From the NCBI RefSeq assembly GCF_032854445.1, contig NC_088302.1, positions 44,866,645-44,930,644 on the forward strand: DNA of 64,000 bases, in the 5' to 3' direction. This document shows, piece by piece, positions 15,401 to 24,201 of the stretch. The number at the start of each line of letters is the position of its first letter. Position 1 is the stretch's first letter. Source of the DNA: Liolophura sinensis (Eukaryota; Mollusca; Polyplacophora; Chitonida; Chitonidae). The translations under genes and the position numbers were made by a program. The notes below the pieces were generated by a model. It searched no databases. It was not told the origin of the DNA and saw only the letters and a list, made by a program, of their open reading frames with translations.

Positions 15401-18400
15401 CCAGCTTTTCAAGGCCCAAGTCAGAAAACCCCTGATTTTCCCAGCTTTTAAAGGCCCAAGTCAGAAAACCCCTGATTTTCCCAGCTTTTCAAGGCCCAAG
15501 TCAGAAAACCCCTGATTTTCCCAGCTTCTCAAGGCCCAAGTCAGAAAACCCCTGATTTTCCCAGCTTTTCAAGTTATGAAAAAGTTTCTTATGAGTTCCA
15601 GACTTTTCAAGGTTTCCCAAGACCTTGTATGAACCCTGTGTTATGTGGAATGAGTGACCGTACATCGTGTGAGTAAGCTTATTAAGTTGAATGCTGCTTG
15701 ATGCCATACTCAAGAATTTTCCATTCATGTGGTACTGGTCAATGCTACTATGTGGTACATACTGTTTCATCACGCAACAAACTGATACACATTGTGTGTG
15801 TCTAGTTACTTACATGTATATGGGAATGTATATGTATACAGATTCTCAAACAGGCCAAATGTAGGACTAACCATGCGGATATTCCTGTAGTAAGAACAGA
15901 TAAATGAACTGATTACCTACCAGCGAATGTAGTGGTAAGCAGCATCACAGCTGTAGTGTCGGGACCCTGCCATAGTGCCCAGTTGATTGTGAGGCATTCC
16001 TGTAACATACAACACATACCTGTAACACTTGGATTTATTTACTTATTTCATTGGTGTTTTACGCAGTACTTAACAATATTTCACTTATACGACAGCGGCC
16101 AGCATTATGGTGGAAACCAGGCAGAAGACAGGGGAAACACACTACCAACCGCAGGTTGCTTAAAGACCTTCCCACGTACGGCCAGAGAGGAGGCCAGCAT
16201 AAACTGGACTTGAACTCACAGCGACTGCATTGGTGGGAGACTTCTGGGTCATTACGCTGCACTAGCGCGCTAACCAACTGTAACACTTGGCGAGGCTATC
16301 TCAAGGGAGATAACTCTGATTAGGATTGCAGATGCAATTCTTTGTGGCACAAAACCACCAGAATAAACTCTAAATGCATTCACTCAAGGCTGAAAATATG
16401 TATTCGTGGTGACAAATAAAAGGATTCTTAAATTACCTAGATCTGGGAACAGTGCGAGAGCCTGGTAGTAGTAACGCTCTGCTGTCACACAGCTTAGTCC
16501 TTCATCATAGGTCTGCTGGTACCTGGCTGAAAGTAACCATGACAGGTACAGGTAACAAGGTAAAACGGTTAAGGAAAAATGTCTTACTGCTGGTGGTTTA
16601 CAAAATCACTTGCAATGCTTCAAAGTCTTGTACCAGTTGACCGTTTTGAGCAGAATTCCCATATTGTATATCTGTTTTTGATCTCCAAATCAAATAACAC
16701 CATTTTCTTCTGCATTAAGTGTTTTCATAAATGATGGTATCATGACCCCTTTCCCATTTCATCAAAACCTTGTCAGGAAAAAGGTGAGTGAGAGCAAAAT
16801 ACAGTTCTCAAAGATAAAGGAATGGAAACTAAGGAGAAGTAATTCTTCTTGTCTTACTAGTCCCCTGACAGATATGTCAGTTTGCCTCTAACATTTTGTT
16901 CAGGTGCTTAAAGTAAAACCAAATTTATACCCATTTGTGACAGTACTCATTTGGGCAAATAGGTCTTTACTAACAAGACAAATATGGTAACATATTATAA
17001 ACAATAGGAAAGTGGTAATTTTTGAAATGGTGGATAATGGAGAGGACAGTAGAAATCAATGGAGACTCACCAATGTCTCCCAGGTAGACTAGACACCTAT
17101 GGCAGGCCTTTGTGGCCCATTCCTTAATGGCCTTATCACCTTCCTTCCTTCTGTGAGTCTGAAATCTGCTACCTGTTAACAAATGAAAACACTCAGTTGT
17201 GACTGCCAAGTACAGCAGTTTAAGTTCACAAGATTTATTTGTTCCCCAATTGCAGTGTTTAGTTACAATCAATTTCAGCTGGCAGGTAATATAGCCAAGT
17301 AGATCTGTTTAGAGATTTGTTTCATTCTTTAAAGTCAAGGTGTCAGGGAAGCTGATATAATGCCATGAGAATGATTGTCAGTAAAAGAATATACAATTAT
17401 ACAATGGGTACCAGATATGTCAGCCATAAATTAGCACACTTACCCTTTATGGAACAAGCAACAGATTTTCTTAATAAGGACCACCACATTTTGTTACACG
17501 CATCTGACTAAATGTTAACTAAATGTTCTTCATGATGGACTTGTACACAAAACCCATTCTGATAACAAGAGTTTTACAATACATTTGCATATAGAATAAT
17601 TGCTTTATGACAACCTCATGGTTTTAGGTACACAAACAGAGGAAGAACAACATACAGTATTTGCTCCCAAAAGTACATCTTTAAGACAAATAAAGGCAAC
17701 AAAATATTGCTTAACGTTCAAAAACTTACACTTTTCCAGTATGATATCATTATACCTTTAAAACAAACCTTAAAAGACAATTGTAATATCAACAGAGTTA
17801 TTCAGAAACCAAACACAGACATATGTATCACTATCAAATGTATTCATCCAAATGACTTGCGACTTATCACTTTATAAAGGACATTATCAAACTCTGAACA
17901 ATGGATTTACGAACAGAACGTTATCAGGTTTAAACAAAAGCCCAATAGTTACTCTGAAGAGTGGAAGAATAGGTTTCGTATGTGGCTCTATTTGCTTTTC
18001 ATCTAAAATTATGCTTTGTTAGCATCTCATTTTGTGTTCATATCACAAATTCAAGTGCAAAGTGAAGACTTCATGAACACATCAACTGCTGCATAAATGT
18101 TTGTTCATGGCATGCTCTGTATCAGGACACAAGATGGATGAGAACTGGCTATAATGAAATCTGAAATAATTACTGTATTGTACGTTCAGTTTAGCATTTT
18201 TTACGCGACACAGTTTGATCGATGCCAACTGATTCATCCACTTTCTCGGGCAGCTCATAGGGTTTCATTGAATTTTTTTGTTTTTACTATTCTTTTAAGA
18301 AAAACTTAGGTGTTGGTGTCAGAAATATCATTTTAATGTCATTATGTTCTTCTGAAAGTGAAATACAGTGAACAACAAGCAGTCATTAACCTGGTTTTGA

Positions 18401-20738
18401 TGGCGGCAGGAGGTAGAAGTCCAAAATTCCATCAAAGTGAAGTGCGAATTCTTGCTGCAGTCTGAAGAGGAGATGATAGTAGTAGCCACTGGCTGCAGCT
18501 AAGTGTGTACGAAAGGCGTTCTCCACAGAACTATTAGCACGAATATGCTGACAAAGGAATTCAGAAAAACAATTAAACAACAGCCTTAGATACAGACATA
18601 GTCACATGTTGTGTGGATAATAAACCTTATATCAAGTCAGAAGTATATGAAAGTTTTAAATGTTGAACACATACCATAGTTCACAGATCATATGAATACC
18701 AGGTACAAAAAATAACATTCAGTCTTATGTTTCATGCTTTCTCATGATTAATAATCTGAAGATAGCACATAGGTTCACATGTGGAATGCCTTAGATGAGT
18801 TTACAATAAAGTTAATGTCTAAAAATGGGAGTTAACCTCACCCGCCTATTGTGTTTAACCAGCTGGATGATGTCATAAAAGACTTTTCTCCAGAGCACTT
18901 CTTCTGCTTTACGGCCATAGAGGGCTGGGTCGTAGAACATCAGCCGCTCGCAGTACTCCTTAAGCCTGAAAAATACACAAGTGGTGACAAATATTCAGTA
19001 AAGCTGAGACATGTAGTTTACTCTTCATATTTAACACATATGTTCCCCCTGGCTATAAATTAATGCTAGATGCTGTTGTATAAGTGCAATATTCTTGAGT
19101 ACAGCATAAAACTTCAATCAAATAAATAAGTAACACATATGTAACAGTTTTCTTTTGAAACTACGGTTGAGCCTGCCTAGAGACCGGAATGACAGACCAG
19201 ATTTACAAGGGGTCGGCTACACAAGTGTGTGACCACAACACAGCAACTACTGCTGGGACATTCACCTATGCAAAAGAGTCAAAAAAGAGCATAATTCAAG
19301 CCATCCAGAAATCTATGTTATATCTTTATTGTTTTCAGGTCTATTTTGTGGACTGGAATGAAAAAGATCCTGAGCGCAACTGATCTTCTTAGGAGCCATG
19401 TTGTTTCTACAGATCACCAAATCAGGAAGGGCACAAAGGAGAGATAGCCCAATAAAAATGGCTTCCTTAGCCTGTGCTCATGGTCATATTCTGTTTGGTC
19501 CGAAAAATATGCCTGAAATTAAACGGTGCTGCCACATATTATATATTTCTGGATAGCTTGAAATGTACTCTTTTTGAATCTGTTGAACTCTGTCAAATCA
19601 GTAGTTTCTGTGCAAAGGTCACTTCACTGATCAAACTCAAATCTGGTCCTCACACCTGTCTGGTCTGTCACTAGGGTCTTTATGAAGGCCCCTTGTGGTT
19701 TTCAACTTTACCTACATGTATTATTAAAACAAGAGATATCTATAAAAGATTTAATGAATCACAAACCTTGTTCTCAGGCCCACAGCATCTTGTCTGAAAA
19801 CATCCCTGTACGCTTTCTTTTGCCGAGATATATCATCAAGCCGTCGGACCGTTTCCACTGCCAGTCTGTTAATTCACCAGAGCAAGAATGGTTTAAAGCA
19901 CTACTTTAGTAAAATGTCAAACACCCAAAACTCCTTTTCTTATCCTGGCTTAGCATCGTTGAAGGCTCAACGCTTACAATGTTAATTTCATACTCAAGAA
20001 AGGTCCAGGCCACTTGCCTTCATTATCAAACAAGTTTTGCGCAAATAAAAGATACCAACCTAAAGACCTGCTTTCTGCACCCACCGCATCGCCACCACAT
20101 GTCCTTTCCCGATTTAGAATAGATTTAGTTTCTATTGAAGGCTTCCACGGTATACACTCGTTGGCGACTACTGTCATATTAAGCGCCTACGCAGATGTCT
20201 TGCTTCATAGTGGAGCAGTGGGAAGATGGTGACATTCACCAAGGAGCGTATCCCTCACGACTATAATAAATCTATTCTAAATCAAGTAATTTCCGCACCC
20301 ACCACAAAAAGCAGATCTTCAGGTTGGTGTCTTTTATTTGCACGAGACTTGTTCGATAACGAAGACAATTGGCCTGGACCATCATTGAGTATGAAATTAA
20401 CACTGTAAGTGTCAAGACTCCAACGACGCTAGGCCAGTATATGAAAAGGACTTGGAGTCTTTCGGGGCTAATACAGATACAAAATGAACAGTCAGGCAAG
20501 ATATCACTATAATCAGCTAAGTTAACAGCAGGTTGAGAAAAACAAGTGCAAGAGGTTATTTGAAGTTCACATATATATGATTCTCAAAGTTTACCGCAGG
20601 ATATAACGCTATGGTCAATAGCAAACCTCCCGCACGAAATTAACATTGTGTTGTTGTTGTGATAACGAACCTGTAGATTCGTTTGGCCTTATCGACGTCC
20701 GGTTTGCCATCGGCAAATCTTGGTGAAGTCTTGATCAT
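3346..20738 (-). CDS. SMG5: SMG5, nonsense-mediated mRNA decay factor (EST1 family), 19 coding exons, 3' end outside window
   Basis: SMG5 is the NMD adaptor that, usually paired with SMG7, binds phosphorylated UPF1 and promotes its dephosphorylation and mRNA decay (family knowledge). The exons, in transcript order, are listed one by one below. All junctions are GT..AG, phases match throughout, and the sum is 2,517 nt = 839 codons without a stop. Residues ~20-420 match the 14-3-3-like/TPR domain (FYDPALYGRKAEEVLWRK, KACHRCLVYLGD, NQLGTMAGSRHY). Residues ~420-670 are an acidic Ser-rich linker with KKRK/RRRR. Residues ~670-839 match the helical C-terminal part (SSQSLWSRLAVLLNFLP, RIACLRQFGHYLSSL). 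Human SMG5 is about 1,016 residues, so roughly the last 180, the PIN domain, are missing and should lie left of base 1. EST1A/SMG6 and SMG7 are less likely, because the order and sequence of these blocks follow SMG5. Confidence 0.95.
4091..4242 (-). CDS. SMG5: SMG5 exon 18
   Basis: Acceptor acctgaag|gcagt (weak pyrimidine tract, but the only one in frame), donor atggag|gtttgt. Encodes LVEDINLQCFVPLQELHATI, matching the family LLPEDMALRNLPPL region. Ends in phase 0. The acceptor is the least certain boundary in the model. Confidence 0.85.
4965..5037 (-). CDS. SMG5: SMG5 exon 17
   Basis: Acceptor tcctcag|agttc, donor tacaag|gtaacg. Encodes SSQSLWSRLAVLLNFLP, nearly identical to the family SSQSLWNRLSVLLNLLP. 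Ends in phase 1. Confidence 0.96.
5254..5498 (-). mobile_element. tRNA-headed SINE (main family) in SMG5 intron 16
   Basis: On the minus strand: tRNA-like head with B-box region 'gttcaagtccagctc', central part, 'ccataatgctgg' module and TAAA tail. It is flanked by diverged target-site duplications (5238-5253 and 5499-5514, tgggatc..aatgat, 14 of 16 identical), so it is an old insertion. A ~230-bp copy missing part of the centre. Confidence 0.88.
6270..6412 (-). mobile_element. Diverged SINE fragment in SMG5 intron 16
   Basis: Retains 'cactcaagaatatttcactt' and 'ggcagaccttcccac' of the main family, with the middle degraded. It lies just downstream of the exon 16 donor. Confidence 0.7.
6427..6556 (-). 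CDS. SMG5: SMG5 exon 16
   Basis: Acceptor ctcttag|ggcca, donor gctcag|gtaagc. Encodes NLLEVIQNEKLLPVVKVACD and ends TTCAQ, matching the family LQVLMAEGLLPAVKVFLDW...VCAQ. Ends in phase 0. Confidence 0.95.
7415..7478 (-). CDS. SMG5: SMG5 exon 15 (acidic linker)
   Basis: Small exon of 64 nt. Acceptor tcggcag|agtta, donor agacaa|gtaagt. Encodes CQSDSDADTEIDEDSTD. It is short and low-complexity, but its phases fit exons 14 and 16 and both splice sites are strong. Confidence 0.8.
7479..10875 (-). other. SMG5 intron 14 (3.4 kb), no gene inside
   Basis: AT-rich sequence without a SINE or array. The palindromic word AGGCCTA occurs several times between 8.4 and 8.9 kb. ORFs here are short and without coding character. 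Confidence 0.7.
10876..11358 (-). CDS. SMG5: SMG5 exon 14 (acidic linker)
   Basis: The largest exon (483 nt, 161 residues). Acceptor ttacag|gagga, donor ggacag|gtaggg. Its start is strongly acidic (SEDSDDFIDCFAPDSDSDFE), followed by Ser/Asn-rich sequence without domains. Ends in phase 1. Confidence 0.88.
11659..11770 (-). CDS. SMG5: SMG5 exon 13 (basic patch)
   Basis: Acceptor aattacag|aaaaag, donor gtgaag|gtaatt. Encodes KKRKAGRLRSLRRRRH then a Ser/Asp run ending DSDLSEG, matching the family RLSCLRRRRH...DDSDLSEG. The basic patch could serve as a nuclear localisation signal (inference). Ends in phase 1. Confidence 0.92.
11935..12150. repeat. Degenerate tandem repeat in SMG5 intron 12
   Basis: Repeated variants of 'gagcatttccctgaggcata' and 'ttggcatagtctgag', spaced irregularly at about 35-50 bp. 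An old, decayed array. Confidence 0.6.
12532..12641 (-). CDS. SMG5: SMG5 exon 12 (linker)
   Basis: Acceptor gttgcag|aggag, donor aaccag|gtaact. The product is low-complexity (SSSSR, EAGEEESS), as expected for the disordered linker. The call rests on splice sites and phase, not on conserved residues. Ends in phase 0. Confidence 0.8.
12645..12860. repeat. Degenerate short repeat in SMG5 intron 11
   Basis: Repeated 'ggaaacacatcatg'-type words at irregular spacing of about 20-40 bp. It starts right at the exon 12 acceptor side of the intron. Confidence 0.55.
13034..13168 (-). CDS. SMG5: SMG5 exon 11
   Basis: Acceptor gttttag|gttctc, donor atgcag|gtaaga. Encodes SIAFLLALVSHILNHV then RLQRALQEVENPV, matching AIAFTLALFSHLVNHV and ELEEGENPV of the family. 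Ends in phase 1. Confidence 0.95.
13381..13455 (+). mobile_element. SINE 3' fragment in SMG5 intron 10
   Basis: Only the 3' module (cgtcatataagtgaaacatt, cttgagta) and a TAAA tail remain, on the plus strand, antisense to SMG5. Confidence 0.8.
13801..13858. repeat. 11-bp perfect inverted repeat in SMG5 intron 10
   Basis: aggggagacaa (13801-13811) and ttgtctcccct (13848-13858) with a 36-bp spacer. It could be a hairpin or a decayed element end; no other element features are seen. Confidence 0.5.
13925..14112 (-). CDS. SMG5: SMG5 exon 10
   Basis: Acceptor gttgtag|ttgtg, donor aaaatg|gtatgt. Encodes CQRTLQDFDLCMFYE and LVFRIFVMCMATI, matching CQSVLEDFNLCLFY and the hydrophobic helix after it. 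Ends in phase 1. Confidence 0.93.
14397..14468 (-). CDS. SMG5: SMG5 exon 9
   Basis: Acceptor gtttcag|gcagc, donor agacag|gtaatg. Encodes RRFLVRFMYLLSIFY, matching the family KRLLVNFMYLQSLL helix. Ends in phase 2. Confidence 0.93.
14810..14935 (-). CDS. SMG5: SMG5 exon 8
   Basis: Acceptor tcctcag|cttgg, donor caaag|gtgga. Encodes SELSFEGAGGNLDRLFEK, aligned with SEVSFEGAYGNLKRLYDK of the family, then a Gln-rich end. Ends in phase 2. Confidence 0.92.
15325..15574. repeat. 40-bp tandem array, ~6 copies, in SMG5 intron 7
   Basis: Unit contains 'ttcaaggcccaagtcagaaa' followed by 'acccctgattttcccagc'. Copies are almost identical, with only single changes at the tttc/ttta/tctc position, so the expansion is recent. 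The flank at 15596-15630 holds related words (ttttcaaggtttcccaag). Confidence 0.97.
15688..15740 (-). mobile_element. SINE tail remnant in SMG5 intron 7
   Basis: Contains 'gccatactcaagaatttt', the 3' module of the main SINE family on the minus strand. Very short. Confidence 0.5.
15921..15999 (-). CDS. SMG5: SMG5 exon 7
   Basis: Acceptor atgttacag|gaatg, donor tcgctg|gtaggt. Encodes PHNQLGTMAGSRHY, matching the family NQLGTLAGSKYY block. A SINE ends only 33 nt upstream of this acceptor. Ends in phase 2. Confidence 0.95.
16033..16277 (-). mobile_element. SINE with perfect 13-bp target duplication, SMG5 intron 6
   Basis: Full main-family SINE on the minus strand: head near 'ttggttagcgcgctagtgca', 'gagttcaagtccag' B-box region, 3' module and TAAA tail. 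Flanking ctgtaacacttgg copies at 16020-16032 and 16278-16290 are identical, so the insertion is young. It sits 33 nt upstream of the exon 7 acceptor, in gene orientation. Confidence 0.93.
16437..16526 (-). CDS. SMG5: SMG5 exon 6
   Basis: Acceptor actttcag|ccagg, donor gatctag|gtaatt. Encodes AERYYYQALALFPDLG, a TPR-type helix matching the family's AERFYYQALSVAP. Ends in phase 1. Confidence 0.95.
17071..17172 (-). CDS. SMG5: SMG5 exon 5
   Basis: Acceptor ttaacag|gtagc; a nearer AG (atttcag) would bring in a stop, so the upstream one is used. Donor acattg|gtgagt. Encodes the conserved KACHRCLVYLGDIG. Ends in phase 1. Confidence 0.95.
18391..18547 (-). CDS. SMG5: SMG5 exon 4
   Basis: Acceptor tttgtcag|catattc, donor aaccag|gttaat. 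Encodes HIRANSSVENAFRTHLAA, matching the family's RSTLECAYRTHLVA segment. Ends in phase 1. Confidence 0.95.
18842..18965 (-). CDS. SMG5: SMG5 exon 3
   Basis: Acceptor tttttcag|gctta, donor aggcgg|gtgagg. Encodes FYDPALYGRKAEEVLWRK, the most recognisable EST1-family block and the strongest evidence for SMG5. Ends in phase 0. Confidence 0.97.
19065..19134 (+). mobile_element. SINE 3' fragment in SMG5 intron 2
   Basis: 'gtataagtgcaatattcttg' module and AAATAAATAAG tail on the plus strand; head absent. Confidence 0.8.
19767..19865 (-). CDS. SMG5: SMG5 exon 2
   Basis: Acceptor ttaacag|actgg, donor aacaag|gtttg. Encodes LAVETVRRLDDISRQKKAY, aligned with the family helix after the KRLYR block. Ends in phase 2. 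Confidence 0.9.
19922..20128. repeat. Left arm of foldback inverted repeat, SMG5 intron 1
   Basis: The reverse complement of this arm aligns along most of its length with 20266-20455. Shared words include 'aaatctattctaaatc', 'ttggt.tcttttatttgc', 'tggcctggacc' and 'gagtatgaaattaaca.tgtaag'. The arms are diverged by substitutions, so this is not an assembly artefact. Confidence 0.85.
20266..20455. repeat. Right arm of foldback inverted repeat, SMG5 intron 1
   Basis: Partner of 19922-20128 with a spacer of about 137 bp. The outer end carries 'aagactccaa' and 'ttggagtctt' as a short internal inverted repeat and the words 'gacgctaggccag', which recur near 31.8 kb. Confidence 0.85.
20671..20738 (-). 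CDS. SMG5: SMG5 exon 1 (start codon)
   Basis: The exon runs from ATG (20738-20736) to donor ctacag|gttcg. The ATG is the first in frame after an in-frame TAA at 20822-20820, and has A at -3. The 22 codons end in AKRIY, matching the family's TKRLYR block. Ends in phase 2. Confidence 0.85.
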
Positions 20739-20770
20739 CTTTTGTCGTACATCAGCATTAATTGAGGCAT
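20735..20770 (-). promoter_or_regulatory. Upstream ORF 2 overlapping SMG5 start
   Basis: An 11-codon ORF (MPQLMLMYDKR) whose TGA overlaps the SMG5 ATG as ATGA. This is the geometry for termination-reinitiation. It lies in the third frame, distinct from uORF1 and from SMG5. Confidence 0.55.
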
Positions 20771-20782
20771 TATATCGTGTCG

Positions 20783-20866
20783 TCAAGATGACACTTTGAC
20801 GGTGAGACAGTCCAGACACTTAAACGACCCATCGTTCGAAAGCATTTCAGACGATACGGCGGCCAT
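20783..20866 (-). promoter_or_regulatory. Upstream ORF 1 in SMG5 5' leader
   Basis: A 27-codon ORF (starts MAAVSSEML, ends VKVSS, then TGA) in the stretch upstream of SMG5 Met1, in a different frame. Its ATG has A at -3 and G at +4, a strong initiation context. It ends 45 nt before the main ATG. It counts only if transcription starts upstream of 20,866, which the sequence does not prove. Confidence 0.6.
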
Positions 20867-20893
20867 ATTTGTTGTCAGTGGAGTGTTGCTTAA

Positions 20894-20903
20894 GTCATGT
20901 GAC
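20894..20903. promoter_or_regulatory. E-box/M-box palindrome upstream of SMG5
   Basis: GTCATGTGAC, an extended CANNTG palindrome of the kind bound by bHLH-zip factors (USF, MITF/TFE). It lies about 28 bp upstream of uORF1. No TATA box is seen at -30. A core-promoter element for SMG5 is an inference from position. Confidence 0.4.
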
Positions 20904-20939
20904 TACACCAGGCCAGCCGAGAAACGTGAATGCAATGTC

Positions 20940-22650
20940 AACACCAGTCAACTGAAAAGGTAAATGTTTTCAAATAACTCATCACTAACAACACATGCTA
21001 TACACTCAAGTAAATTAATAAAAAAATAAATCGTGTTTGAAGGAAATGACAAACGAATAAATAAATAAATTGCAGGATGGTTTCAGGAATGAATGAATGA
21101 ATGAATAAATAATTAATAACAAACGTTAAAAAAATGAAAAGAAAAAGCAAGTGAAATGGGCTGTTGTATATTTATTTTCTATATTACCGCTAACTGGTTT
21201 GTAAGAATACAAAACATCCGCTAAATATTATTATATAAATTTTAGAGTAACTGGATTTAATTTAACTAAATGTAGTCAAGTTGGCCTACTATGTCGGGCA
21301 ACGGCTTAGGAATATATTTATAGCTAGACTTCTACATACGCGTCCACATCTATGGATACATCAATGTGTATGGGCATGAGCGATGTAGAACTTAACGAAA
21401 AAGCTGTATACGCAGTGTCGAGATTGTATACATAACAGTATATCCAGTCACATGTAGCCATAAGTGTATAGTGTTAGGCCTATATGTGTGCGGGTTGACG
21501 TCGTATAAATGTAAGTGAAATATTCCTAAGTACCGGTACGGCATTAAAAAAACAATCAAATAAATATATAAATAAATATTTGTGATGAATGCAGTTGACA
21601 AATAATCTAAGACGCGATACCCAGTATGGGCCTACTTGTGTCTCATTTATCTCTTATCAAATTTCCGTAAATTAACATACCAATTAGCTATGATATGTAT
21701 AGGCCCTACAGTATATACATTGTTCTGGCAATCGTCGTTACTTGTTGTAAAATAATAGATAGCTACCGATATATGAGTTGGTAGTTTCTCAGCAATTGTT
21801 TTTGCAATGCAAGCCTATATCAATGGTTTTTCACTGATTTGCAGTTTTATGCGTATCTAAGAAAACTGAAATTGTTTGTGGAACTATTTAGGCCTAGTCC
21901 TCATGACACAACTTTTAAATTATGTGTATTACCGGTATGTGTACTTTACATGCGTCTCATGAAAGCTGGATGGAAGAAAAGTGTAGCCTATAACAGTATA
22001 GGAATATAGGCCACGACTGATTCGCAGATTGCTTCGCAAATTCTCTGCCTATATGAAAAAAAAATGAAATTGTCTATACAGCTGGATTTTTGTATTACGT
22101 ATATTAATCACAAATTTTAAGTTATGTTCTGTTGTACTAAAGTTTCTTCATAGGACAGATGGTCAGGAACTTCCCCTTGTCAGTGGTTTACCTCACATAT
22201 ATGAAACTGACCGGAATAGTAACAAGGAAAGCCTTTTGAAGGAATACCATTAAATAGGGTTTCGTATGATGACTGGAAGTGCTCAATTGTAGGCTACACT
22301 TTTCTTCCAATGAATTTTCATAAGACGTGTTTAATGTACAATATACACAATAAGCACTGAAATCAGTTGTATGGACGTAATGCACCTGAACGGATTAAGG
22401 CTGATTCAAACAGGGAATTGTGTGACCACGGCAATTGAAGCTGAAAGTTACATTATGCGTGATTCAAGGGACGTAACACCGGCTACATCGACGGGCTGTC
22501 GTTTAACTGGATTGCTTCCCTTCCCATTATTTGCGGTTTAACATCCTTAACTTCAAACATTTCTACCCACATAAATCACCATTTTGTCCACTTTTAGCAG
22601 TCCGGGTATAGTACCTGCAAATTTATGGTTTCACAAGGCATGAAATCCAT
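20940..22650. other. Intergenic, upstream of SMG5
   Basis: AT-rich sequence with AAAT/GAAT microsatellite-like runs (21,055-21,115). I see no exon with plausible splice sites and no conserved peptide. Confidence 0.6.
21500..21585 (+). mobile_element. SINE 3' fragment
   Basis: 'gtaagtgaaatattcctaag' and 'aacaatcaaataaatatat': the 3' module and tail of the main family, head missing. Confidence 0.75.
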
Positions 22651-22659
22651 GTCACATGG

Positions 22660-22975
22660 CTGACACCATGGATACTCGTGGACTTGTTTGGACTGTACCT
22701 CTGTACGCCTTTCCAACGCCAGAACGCCTGAGCCGCGAGTTCAAAACCGCCTTTGGAGAGTGAATGTGTAGATCACTCCGTTCTCACTGCATGTGGGATC
22801 GACGACGCTTCTGTGGCTGTTTGTCTAACGTTTGTTTTCCATCAACATGGTGTACATTTCTGTACGTCACATGCGAGCACTCTTGTTTCCTCTCCATAAA
22901 ACTGACCGCCATCATATAAGTGAAAAATGATTGAGTTTATAAATAAATACCTAACAAAATAAATGTCACCCTACA
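22660..22975 (+). mobile_element. Diverged SINE, second head type
   Basis: B-box-like 'gccgcgagttcaaaacc', then after ~190 bp 'ctccataaaactgaccgcc' and the shared 3' module 'atcatataagtgaaaaatga' with AT tail. The layout matches the copy at 24.6-24.8 kb. The head boundary is approximate. Confidence 0.6.
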
Positions 22976-23913
22976 CCATTTTAACAAATAAATTGTCGAT
23001 TTTGAAGCCAGGTAATAATGGGGATTGATTCCGGGCCTGATGAGGCTGATTATGATGAAGGGAATTCTCTTACCTCGCGACCACCACAGTGCTCTCCAGT
23101 CTGTTGTTTGAGATGATGTATTATCGCCATGGTTACTGGTAACATAATATCTGTTTATATGTTGATTCGTTGTTTAACTGATTGATTGATTGATAGCTTC
23201 TGCTCGCTATGGTATAACAAATGATGTCAGTTTAGAAATATGTACAGATTGCATAGCTTCTCTTTATTATTTCGTCATGATATTATATTTGACTTACCCT
23301 AATTCTTCTATATTTTTTAGACACCTAGAGCTTCGGCTTTTTTAGCTAATATACATGTAACTGTAGCAGGGATATTTATTTAGTTTCTATTTTTTATCAT
23401 GGTTATATAGTTTATCTAATGAACAACATATTCATATTTACTTTTTTAACTTAAAATTTAACTCTTTGCTGTCAACACTACTAATATCTGTCTAATTATA
23501 TTATCTAATATGATTCTAAAACTAAGCAGAACTAGAGTAATCACAGCGGTCAGGTTTACGGGTGAAGGTATCCACTCCACCTTGTCTTTGTCACCTCGAT
23601 GTCATATAGACGTTCTATGTATAATGTATAAGAATCTTTCCTCACCTATATAGTTTGAGAGGAAGTGCTAAGCAGTGCACTGAACAAGTTATTTTTATTG
23701 GATAAACGACATCGTGGTATACATCACGACGTTTGAATGTAGGTATAAGCGATATATATCGTTTCGATGTAGGTAAGCGATATACCTAGTTTTCAAGTGT
23801 TAATAAATCAAGGACTCTTTAATCTACAGGAAACATCTTGCCCATTATACTTCCTTAGTATACTTATTTACGAATAAGTGGCCATTTCTGAGTAACTTTC
23901 CGATTTACATATA

Positions 23914-24201
23914 TTTATTTATTTATTTATTTATTTATTTATTTGATTCATGTTTTACGCCGTACTCAAGAATATTTCATTTATACGACGGCGGCCAGCA
24001 TTATGGTGCATGGGAGGAAAGCGGGCAAAGTTCGGGAGTAACACATGACTATCCGCAGGTTGCTAGGAGATCTCCCTATATAGACGTACGGCCTGAGAGG
24101 GAACCAGCATTGGCCGGACTCATAGTGACCGCTCTGGTGAGATACTCGTGGCTCATTGCACCGCACTGGCACGCTAATCACCTCGGCCATGGAGGTCTCC
24201 C
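23914..24201 (-). mobile_element. SINE (main family) with TTTA tail
   Basis: Tail of about nine TTTA units (23,914-23,943), 'cgccgtactcaagaatattt', 'ggcggccagcattatggtg', then the tRNA-like head ending near 'ccatggaggtc'. Near-identical flanks at 23903-23913 and 24202-24212 (10 of 11) act as target-site duplications. Confidence 0.92.
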
